From the NCBI GenBank assembly GCA_046719715.1, contig JBDNCJ010000013.1, positions 1-58,541 on the forward strand: a stretch of 58,541 bases of DNA. Direction: 5' to 3'. This document shows, piece after piece, positions 52,082 to 58,541 of this stretch (its first letter is position 1; each line of letters begins with the position of its first letter). Made by a program: the position numbers and the translations under genes. Origin of the DNA: JANWWM01 sp046719715. Lineage in GTDB: Bacteria > Bacteroidota > Chlorobiia > Chlorobiales > Thermochlorobacteraceae. Below the pieces are notes generated by a model. The model saw only the letters and a list, made by a program, of their open reading frames with translations. It was not told where the DNA came from and did no database searches.

Positions 52082-52086
52082 ATTCA

Positions 52087-55000
52087 TTACTTGACCAGCA
52101 TCATCTTCTTCGTCTGCACAAAGTTTGAACCCGACGCGCCATTCGTCGCGCTCGCTTGCAGACGGTAGAAGTAAATGCCACTTGCCAAAGTGCTTGCGTT
52201 GAAGTTGAAATTGTATGTCCCTGCGTCTTGCCGACCATTCACCAAGGTTGCGACTTCCTTTCCAAGCACATCGTAGATTTTCAGCGAGACGGTGCTTGCC
52301 GTCGGAAGTTGATAACTGATGACCGTCGTCGGGTTGAACGGGTTCGGATAGTTTTGCGAAAGCGTGAATTGCTTCGGCAAGCCGGCGTCGACTTCAATGA
52401 TGGGGCTGTATTCAAACTGTCCGTCAAAGTCAATCTGCTTCAAGCGGTATTGGACTTTGCCTGAGGCGGTGCGGTCTAAGAATGAGTAGGATTTTGCTTC
52501 GTTCGTGGTGCCGTTGCCTCTGACGAAGCCGAGCGTGTTCCAAGTTGCGCCTTCGGATTTGCGTTCCACTTCAAAGCCTGAGTTGTTCAATTCCGATGCG
52601 GTTGACCATTGAAGCATCACGCCTTCGCGGTGCTGTCCGCCGATGAAACTGACGAGCTCGACGGGCAGTTGGTTATTGGCGTCGCTGATGGTGAACTCGC
52701 CGAAACTGTTCGTGCTGAACGACGCGGTGCGCGACGTATAGTTGCCGCTCGCAATTTGAATCCAATCGTTTGGGGAAGTGGGTCGGCGATAGACTCTGCC
52801 GAGCGAGAGATTCTTGCCGTTGTCGTCGTTGGAAACCCACGAGAGCGCGAGCGTTGCAGGCGTAATCGGCAGGGCTTGGGAGGAGATATTCCATCGGCGT
52901 GCGATGCCGGTTGCGCTTCCGACGGTTACAATGCCTTGCGCCCCGCTAAACCGTTGAACGCTTACATTGCCCAAGTTATTGGTGGTGGTGAGCGAAACGC
53001 CCATGCCGCTGAATGTTTCGGTGGCTTCAATCGCGCCGCCGGTAATGGCGCGTATGGCTTCCACTCTGCCGACGACGTAGTTGTTCGGGGTTTCCGTCAA
53101 GGTTGCGCCTTGCGCCAGCGTGAGCGTATTTGAACCGGTGTTCAAAATGCCCGTGAGCGAAATGTTGCCCGTAACGGTTACGTCGCCCGTGAGCGTTGAC
53201 GCGCCCGATGTGGTGATTCTCGTGTATGTTCCGCCCGGAATGTTGCCGCTTCCAGTGAAGGCGTTCTCGGTCGCTTGCGATGCCGGGTTCCCCGTTACCG
53301 CCGTTGTTAAATAATTGATGTTTGTTCCAGACCCATTGTAAGCAAATGCGCGGAAGTGGTAGGTCGTGTTCGGAGAAAGTCCTGTAATCAAAACCGATAC
53401 TGCGACGCCGTCATACACGACGCGAGTGCCGTTGAGGTTCTGCGCTTGGTTGAAATTGGTATTTGCCGTGTAAGTAACCCCGCCTTGTGGAAGTTCATCA
53501 ACAGGACTTCCGGCTTTCGCAAAGAGCATTTTTCCAATGCCGTTGCCCTGCTGGCTGAACGAGACGCGCATCGATGTGTCGGTAATTTCCGAGAAAATCA
53601 ACGCCCCGACTTGAGAGGTCGGCGCAGGCGATAAGATGCTTCCGCTTCCGCTGTTTGGATTATTTGCCCCAGTGGTGGTCAAGTAGTGATGTGTGCCGCC
53701 CTGTTGCGTAGTTGCGCCATTGAGTTCAAAGACGCGGAAGTGATACGTGCCTGCTTGGGCGATAGAAAACGTGGTCGAATCGCCTGTGCCGGAATACAGC
53801 CCAAGATTTCCGTTTCCGAGCGGCGTGCCTGTGTTGAATTGAGTGCTTCCAACGACGGGATTGCTTCCATTTTGCGGCACATAGTCGACGGGCGAATTGA
53901 GTTTGCCGACGAGAATGCGTTCAGAACCGTTTCCACTTGTCCATTTAACCTTCAACACATTTTGGCTTGTTTGAGTAATGACGATTCCCGAAGCCTGAAC
54001 GGTCGGTCGTGTTGCTAAACTCGGAATGCCGAGAGTGGAAGGATTAATCGTTTGATAATGCTGCGAGCCGGCGTTGCCGACGTTCAACTCGTAGCCGGCG
54101 AAGGTGTAAAGTGTTGCGGGAGAGAGTCCGGTTATAGTAACGCTGGTGTCGGAGCCGACATAAACGCAATACGCGGTGCCGCCCAGAAGCGTGCCGCTTG
54201 CGTATCGATTGCCGCCGCTACTGTAAACCGTTCCATTGACGGGATTAACCAACCCGCCAGTCGTTTGTGCGATAATGACGCGCTGATTGCCGTTGCCGTT
54301 TGTCCAGCGCAGGGTGACAGAGGTATCCGTACGGTTGAGCGCAGAAAGGTTGGTTACATTGACAGTCGGTTGATTGCTCAACGTGGTGCGAGAAGAACCG
54401 TTGGAAATCGTCGAGGTATTGTAAGCCGTCGTGGGTGGAGTTGTTGCCGCGCCATTAAACTCAAAGACGCGGAAATAATAAAGGGTATTCGGCGACAATC
54501 CCGTAACTCTGACGGAATCGTTGGTCGTATTTGCAACGACGAAAACGCCCGCAGTAACCGTATCGCCTTGTCCAAAAGCGGAATTAGAGACATACCCCCG
54601 CCCATTTTGAGGTGCGCTGATAATCGAACTTTGGCTTGCGACCACAAGGCGTCGCGCACCGTTGCCGTTTTGCCAGCGAATTGTAAGCGCATTGGTCGCA
54701 GGATTTTGAACGCTAACCCCGCTCGCTTGGGTCGTCGGTACCGGCGCAAGCGTCGATACGGTAATATTGTTCCCGACGCCAATGCTTCCGAGATAGTTCT
54801 CCGTTCCATTCGCGGCAACATTGAACTCATAGACGCGGAAGTTGTAAGTGGTGCTGCTGCTCAAACCGCTAACCAATACACTTGTGCCTGTGCCCTTAAA
54901 GACGACGAAGTTGTTATTTCCTAAATCGGAGCCGTTGCCAAAAATCAGGCTGGCGTTGAGCGTTTGTCCGTCAAAGTTATCGATGTTGGCGGCGGGAGAT

Positions 55001-55926
55001 GTTGAGGGACAAGCAACCACAATGCGCTGATTGCCATTGCCATTCGTCCAACTCACGCTAATGGACGTCGAACTGCGAAATGTATTTGTAATCCCCGACG
55101 CTTGCACGGTCGGCTCGGTTGCAAGCGATGAACGGCTTCCGAGAAGCGGCGACGCGGTGCGAATAATTCTATTTGACGAGTTGCTTTCAGGAAGCGAGAG
55201 ATTGCCGCCATTGAACTCATAAACGGCGAAGTGATAGAGCGTGCCTGGTGCCAAACTGCTGACAAATACTTGACCGCCCGATGTAATGCCAGCAACGAAG
55301 TTCCCGTTGCCGAGTTGTTGTCCCGTCATTAAAATCACGCCGCTGGGCGGTGCGACGTTCACGGCGCTGTTTGGGCGAGCAATGACGACCCGCCCTTGTC
55401 CGTTGCCTGCGGTAAAGTTTACTTGCATGGACGTCGGCGTAACATTACTGAATGAAAGATTAGAGGGCGATGTGGTGGGTGCGAGGGTCGTCGTGTAAAA
55501 CGAAACAAGGTTTGAGCTACTATTGCTTGTATTGTAGTTTTGTGTTCCAGCCGTTAGACCGTTGTATTCCCACACGCCCACCGAATAACCGGAAGTGGCA
55601 CTTAAACCCGTTACGGTAACGGTCGTATCGGTGCCGTTATAGACGACGAACGTGCCCGTGCCAATTTGCGAGCCGGAGCCGAAGGTCGTGCTGGCAGTGT
55701 AAGTCGCCCCGTCGGTTGGTGAGGCGGCGGAATTGGTTAAGCGCATGGTAACCAATCGCCGTTGCCCGTTGCCATTCGTCCAACGAAGTGAAACCGAGTT
55801 GCTATTGGCGGAAACGACTTTCATGTTTGAGGCTTGCACCGTCGGTTGCGAGGCAAGTTGCGCAAAGGCGGTTTCCGAGAAAAAGAACAGCGCGAGCAGT
55901 GCGAAAAGAAAATATCGTTGAATCAT
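52087..55926 (-). CDS. Large secreted fibronectin-III-like repeat protein with T9SS sorting domain
   Basis: 1279 residues. Signal peptide FLFALLALFFFSETAFAQ. Seven fibronectin-like modules of ~110-125 residues follow, each starting near QPTVQASG/PTTQASG, with SLRWTNGNGxRR, a TVTGLSPxTxYxFRVYEFNG strand and YNTS-type ends. Residues ~900-1050 are beta-helix-like (TLTGDVTVTGNISLTGILNTGSN). A domain with VELVSFIGGQHREGVMLQWSTASELNNSGFEVERK and a type A sorting domain (LSQNYPNPFNPTT...GIYFYRLQA, KKMMLVK) end the protein. It should be exported through T9SS and held at the surface, probably as an adhesin or matrix protein. It is last in a four-gene run and ends before a terminator. Confidence 0.88.
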   Translation of the reverse strand: MIQRYFLFALLALFFFSETAFAQLASQPTVQASNMKVVSANSNSVSLRWTNGNGQRRLVTMRLTNSAASPTDGATYTASTTFGSGSQIGTGTFVVYNGTDTTVTVTGLSATSGYSVGVWEYNGLTAGTQNYNTSNSSSNLVSFYTTTLAPTTSPSNLSFSNVTPTSMQVNFTAGNGQGRVVIARPNSAVNVAPPSGVILMTGQQLGNGNFVAGITSGGQVFVSSLAPGTLYHFAVYEFNGGNLSLPESNSSNRIIRTASPLLGSRSSLATEPTVQASGITNTFRSSTSISVSWTNGNGNQRIVVACPSTSPAANIDNFDGQTLNASLIFGNGSDLGNNNFVVFKGTGTSVLVSGLSSSTTYNFRVYEFNVAANGTENYLGSIGVGNNITVSTLAPVPTTQASGVSVQNPATNALTIRWQNGNGARRLVVASQSSIISAPQNGRGYVSNSAFGQGDTVTAGVFVVANTTNDSVRVTGLSPNTLYYFRVFEFNGAATTPPTTAYNTSTISNGSSRTTLSNQPTVNVTNLSALNRTDTSVTLRWTNGNGNQRVIIAQTTGGLVNPVNGTVYSSGGNRYASGTLLGGTAYCVYVGSDTSVTITGLSPATLYTFAGYELNVGNAGSQHYQTINPSTLGIPSLATRPTVQASGIVITQTSQNVLKVKWTSGNGSERILVGKLNSPVDYVPQNGSNPVVGSTQFNTGTPLGNGNLGLYSGTGDSTTFSIAQAGTYHFRVFELNGATTQQGGTHHYLTTTGANNPNSGSGSILSPAPTSQVGALIFSEITDTSMRVSFSQQGNGIGKMLFAKAGSPVDELPQGGVTYTANTNFNQAQNLNGTRVVYDGVAVSVLITGLSPNTTYHFRAFAYNGSGTNINYLTTAVTGNPASQATENAFTGSGNIPGGTYTRITTSGASTLTGDVTVTGNISLTGILNTGSNTLTLAQGATLTETPNNYVVGRVEAIRAITGGAIEATETFSGMGVSLTTTNNLGNVSVQRFSGAQGIVTVGSATGIARRWNISSQALPITPATLALSWVSNDDNGKNLSLGRVYRRPTSPNDWIQIASGNYTSRTASFSTNSFGEFTISDANNQLPVELVSFIGGQHREGVMLQWSTASELNNSGFEVERKSEGATWNTLGFVRGNGTTNEAKSYSFLDRTASGKVQYRLKQIDFDGQFEYSPIIEVDAGLPKQFTLSQNYPNPFNPTTVISYQLPTASTVSLKIYDVLGKEVATLVNGRQDAGTYNFNFNASTLASGIYFYRLQASATNGASGSNFVQTKKMMLVK

Positions 55927-55952
55927 TTTTTGAATGGTTTAGCGTTAGAGAA

Positions 55953-56837
55953 TTAGTAGATGTAGTTGATGGGAATGGTCTTTCCCGCGTCCTTTTCGGT
56001 AATCGTCGTTACCTTTCGGTCTTGCGCTTTGTGCGGTTCGCCGACGAAGACGTTCACGGTTCTGCCTTTTTTGATGCGCTCCGTCGTCGTTGCGCCCGGA
56101 TTGACGTTGAGCGGCGACTGTCGGTCATCGAGCCAAATGTTGAGGACTTTTGAGGTGATGTTTTTGAACGAGACTTTGAAGTATTTATCGTCCATATCGC
56201 CCGACGGCATTGCTTTCATCTTCGCGTTTGCCGCATCGACCTCTGCTTGTGAAGGCGGCGCAATACCCTTCACCATTTCGTTGTAAACTTCCTTCGCGTT
56301 TTTTTCATAGAAGGCTTTTGCGTCTGATTCTACGGCGAGCGAAAACTTCACTGACGCGAGCGGCTCTTTGCCGCCTTTGTAGGCGTAGCAGTTCACGCGG
56401 CATTCCAACTCATGCGTGCCGGCAGAAAACTTCGCAAAGGCTTTCGGCAGATAAGTGGCATAGTGATACTTGCCAAAAGATTCGCACGGCACGGTCGGAT
56501 TGGAAATCATCGGTAAAACAAATTCCGCCGCCATTTTGCCTTTCACTTGTTTGGCATCGAGCGGGAAATCATCGCGCTCGATGGATTTGCCATTTTCAAG
56601 AATTTCAATCGAGAGCGTAACGGGCTTGCCATCTTCAACTGTAACAAGGTCGGCGAGCGGCTTGGAGAGTTTGACGTGTGCATAAATGAAGTCGCCCGAT
56701 TTGAACGCGGTCGCGCCGTCGTTCTTTGAAGCATATTGCGAGAGCGAGACTTGCCCGACTTGCCCACCGACTTGTCCAAAGAGCGCGGCACTACAAAGCG
56801 TGAGCGCAAGAAGCGCGAAGAAGAATTTCGGTTTCAT
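55953..56837 (-). CDS. Secreted protein of unknown function
   Basis: 294 residues with a signal peptide (FFALLALTLCSAALFGQ). The mature protein is beta-rich: AFKSGDFIYAHVKLSKPL and VTLSIEILENGKSIERDDFPL, then ELECRVNCYAYKGGKEPLASVKF. Its C-terminal part, YFKVSFKNITSKVLNIWLDDRQSPLNVNPG, looks like an Ig-like or PEGA-style strand set. I do not recognise the family. It lies 26 bases before the fibronectin-like gene and 38 after the next secreted gene, consistent with one operon. Its N-terminal third is distantly like the two neighbours upstream. Confidence 0.7.
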   Translation of the reverse strand: MKPKFFFALLALTLCSAALFGQVGGQVGQVSLSQYASKNDGATAFKSGDFIYAHVKLSKPLADLVTVEDGKPVTLSIEILENGKSIERDDFPLDAKQVKGKMAAEFVLPMISNPTVPCESFGKYHYATYLPKAFAKFSAGTHELECRVNCYAYKGGKEPLASVKFSLAVESDAKAFYEKNAKEVYNEMVKGIAPPSQAEVDAANAKMKAMPSGDMDDKYFKVSFKNITSKVLNIWLDDRQSPLNVNPGATTTERIKKGRTVNVFVGEPHKAQDRKVTTITEKDAGKTIPINYIY

Positions 56838-56875
56838 TGTCCATTGTGTTTAGTTGTTAAAGAGTGTGTTAATGC

Positions 56876-57937
56876 TTACTTGCGTCTCGACCACCATTCG
56901 CTGTTGCCGCCCTCGATGAATTGTTCCGGCGGGGTTTTCTCGCGCACTTGGCGATCTTGGTATTGAATCTTTCCGCCCTTGACTTCAAACGGGAAGACGT
57001 CCGCGCCGGCTTTCTTTTGGAACGGACCGGCGACGACCTTCGACGGCTTGCCGTTTTGCCATTCGTAAGTGTCGTAGTAAGTCATGCGGATTTCGTATTT
57101 GCCGTCGGCGAGGTCGGCGGGCTTGAGGGCTTTGCCGGATTTGCCTTGTGGCGCGAGGTCGTAGAGCGTCAAGTCTTCGCGTTGCCACATGCGTTTGGAT
57201 TTGAGGCGAAGCGGCTGATAGGATTTTTGCCCTTTATCGTTAGTGATGCCGCCGTAGAGTTTGCCGTTTTTGAAGAGTTCAATATCGACGGCGTATTCTT
57301 GGGTTGCGGTCGGGGTTTCCAATTCTTCCTGTTGATGAAAAAACACCCAGCGAAATCCGCGTCCTTCATTTTGCGGGTCAAAGGTGAGGAAGCCGTAGTC
57401 GCTCCACATGCCGTTCAGGAAGTAGCGCGCTTTGACTTCGGCGAACTTATCGGGATTTTCTTTCTTCAAAACGCTGAACGGGAAATCGTAGAATTTTTTG
57501 CCGTCGATGAAGAACGAAAGCAGGTAGTCGCCGCCGCTTGTTAAAACATAATCGAGCGCATATTCTTTTTGGGTTTCCATTGAGCCGCTTAAAATCGAGC
57601 ATCGCGTAAAAGGTCCTTCCGAGCCGCTCGTTTGAAAGAGAAACTTCGCAAGGTCTTTGCCCGCTTGCGACAGCACGGCGTAAAGTTTGTGCTCGCTCTG
57701 TTCGTAGCCGTATTTGGCGGTGCCGCCGCCTTCTTCTTTATCGGGCAAAAACGAAACGGTTATTCCGTTGAAGGCGAGCCGTCCGCTTTCGTTATCGAGT
57801 CGCAGACCTTTTCCGCTTTCCAAAAAGCCGCTCATCGCAATGGCGGGCGGAAAGGGCTTGTCATAAACGAGCGGCTTCGGCTGTGCAAGCGCGCTGATAG
57901 AGGCGCAGAGCGCGAGAAAGAAAGTGATGCGTTTCAT
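56876..57937 (-). CDS. Secreted protein of unknown function, paralogue of its upstream neighbour
   Basis: 353 residues with a signal peptide (ITFFLALCASISALAQ). The second half has VKARYFLNGMWSDYGFL, VDIELFKNGKLYGG, LADGKYEIRMTYYD and KKAGADVFPFEVKGGKIQYQDRQV. These blocks recur in order in the next gene (57967-58541), so the two arose by duplication. No catalytic motif or sorting domain is seen. It may be a periplasmic or surface structural protein. Confidence 0.78.
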   Translation of the reverse strand: MKRITFFLALCASISALAQPKPLVYDKPFPPAIAMSGFLESGKGLRLDNESGRLAFNGITVSFLPDKEEGGGTAKYGYEQSEHKLYAVLSQAGKDLAKFLFQTSGSEGPFTRCSILSGSMETQKEYALDYVLTSGGDYLLSFFIDGKKFYDFPFSVLKKENPDKFAEVKARYFLNGMWSDYGFLTFDPQNEGRGFRWVFFHQQEELETPTATQEYAVDIELFKNGKLYGGITNDKGQKSYQPLRLKSKRMWQREDLTLYDLAPQGKSGKALKPADLADGKYEIRMTYYDTYEWQNGKPSKVVAGPFQKKAGADVFPFEVKGGKIQYQDRQVREKTPPEQFIEGGNSEWWSRRK

Positions 57938-57966
57938 GATGTTGGTTTTTTGATTGAGTTAAAGAT

Positions 57967-58541
57967 TTAGTTGAGTTTGCTCCCTTTGCGAATGACGAAC
58001 GCGTCGAAGCGGTCGGCTTGAATCATCTGTTCGGGCGAAGGTGCGGAAACTTGTCGCCCTTGTGGCACGACCTTTCCGCCTTTGATTTCAAAAGCGAAGA
58101 CGTCTGCGCCCGGCTTGCTTTGAAATTGACCGGCAATCATTTTAGGTTTGTCGCGGATTTTTTGTTTGTCGTAGTAAGTAATGCGAATTTCATACTTGCC
58201 GTCTTTGAGGTGCGAGGGAAGCATGATTTCGCCGCCGTCTTTGTTGAGGGTGTAGAGCGGCATGCCGTCGCCGTCGCCGACCGCGCGCCAGATGCGGTTT
58301 GCGCTGAGCCAATTCGCTCTATCTTCGTTGCCTTTCACGCCCGCTTGTTGATTCCACGAGCCGTAAAGTTTGCCGTCTTTGAAGAGTTCGACGTCGGCGA
58401 AGACATCGATGGACTCGTTGCCCGAAAGGTTTTGATTGCAGAGAAAGAAGAACCACTTAATCGGCATCTTCGCGTTGCTCGAGACTTGCACGTAGCCGTA
58501 TTCGCTCCACGCGCCCGTGAGGAAGTAGCGTGCGCCGTCTT
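57967..58541 (-). CDS. Secreted-protein paralogue, C-terminal part (cut by window edge)
   Basis: The reading frame is open to the right edge and encodes DGARYFLTGAWSEYGYVQV, DVELFKDGKLYGSW, NRIWRAVGDGDG, LKDGKYEIRITYYD, KPGADVFAFEIKGGKV and a C-terminal DRFDAFVIRKGSKLN. The order matches the paralogue at 56876-57937. The start and any signal peptide lie outside the window. The codon read as Met at 58491 is an internal GTG, not a start. The two genes are 29 bases apart. Confidence 0.8.
   Translation of the reverse strand, partial: DGARYFLTGAWSEYGYVQVSSNAKMPIKWFFFLCNQNLSGNESIDVFADVELFKDGKLYGSWNQQAGVKGNEDRANWLSANRIWRAVGDGDGMPLYTLNKDGGEIMLPSHLKDGKYEIRITYYDKQKIRDKPKMIAGQFQSKPGADVFAFEIKGGKVVPQGRQVSAPSPEQMIQADRFDAFVIRKGSKLN

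Larger units (their letters stand above)
51747..52086. other. Intergenic region with palindromes and a terminator
   Basis: Between bchG (start 51746) and the fibronectin-like gene (stop 52087), both minus strand. It holds the bchG leader, two imperfect palindromic repeats (51786-51852 and 52012-52081) and a minus-strand terminator (51929-51966). No gene-like frame is present. Confidence 0.65.

Noticed and set aside
54052..54924. 290-residue open frame opposite the fibronectin-like gene
   Set aside because: It is antisense to repetitive beta-strand repeats and inherits their periodicity; no recognisable protein.

Overview
The window looks like a chromosomal segment from a member of the Chlorobi lineage (green sulfur bacteria and relatives, Bacteroidota/Chlorobiota side), probably a phototroph. 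This rests on four observations. A PucC/LhaA-type MFS protein (13683-15044, -) and a chlorophyll/bacteriochlorophyll synthase of the ChlG/BchG type (50742-51746, -) are present. Secreted proteins end in the type IX secretion (T9SS) sorting domain containing YPNPFNPTT, and a SprE/PorW-like lipoprotein is encoded. Promoters read TTG-N19-TAnnTTTG, the Bacteroidota-type sigma consensus. Finally, a promoter-driven small RNA of two hairpins plus terminator resembles the Chlorobi-1 RNA class. Species cannot be assigned from sequence alone.

Layout. 1-675: start of a secreted protein gene leaving the window, a TG microsatellite and a 39-bp minisatellite. 676-13696 (+): Na+/solute symporter, SprE/PorW-like lipoprotein, pyrK, a T9SS VCBS-repeat protein, a secreted phosphoesterase-like protein, hisI, menG/ubiE, a YihY protein, a secreted three-module esterase, plsC and acpS. 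13683-15525 (-): pucC and an orphan antitoxin. 15865-19285 (+): a tyrosine recombinase-like protein, then miaB-HU-ruvX. 19328-23549 (-): polA-glmM. 23650-25125 (+): APC permease. 25226-28550 (-): tig, a STAS protein, a Cys-rich/roadblock-like protein and rdgB. 28557-34206 (-): a tightly coupled operon of dndC-like gene, unknown, PIN-like, AAA ATPase, HNH nuclease and guanine deaminase, which is the best candidate for an undescribed system. 34369-36544 (+): a DUF885-like metallopeptidase and a WG-repeat lipoprotein. 36624-36841 (-): tandem structured ncRNA with its own promoter and terminator. 36899-39303 (-): two-component system, with promoters interlocked with an NhaD-like antiporter (+). 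40684-50727: lpxL-like (-), then rfaE2-tamB-coaBC, a family-4 uracil-DNA glycosylase and dnaB (+). 50742-51746 (-): bchG/chlG. 52087-58541 (-): four secreted-protein genes in a row, including a 1279-residue fibronectin-like T9SS cargo.

How it fits together. Much of the window is core metabolism and envelope biogenesis: LPS heptose activation, lipid acylation, TamB and T9SS. The accessory part is the DndC-centred cassette. A DndC-like ATP pyrophosphatase/Fe-S enzyme suggests DNA-backbone sulfur modification. The HNH protein has an N-terminal domain resembling domains that read phosphorothioate DNA in ScoMcrA-type nucleases (inference). The ATPase, PIN-like and unknown proteins replace the usual DndB/D/E or SspB/C partners, none of which I can see here. 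Three enzymes lack an expected key residue: the recombinase (Arg to Gln), the uracil glycosylase (an Fe-S Cys to Ser) and the esterase (His to Asn). No rRNA, tRNA, CRISPR array or complete insertion sequence was seen.
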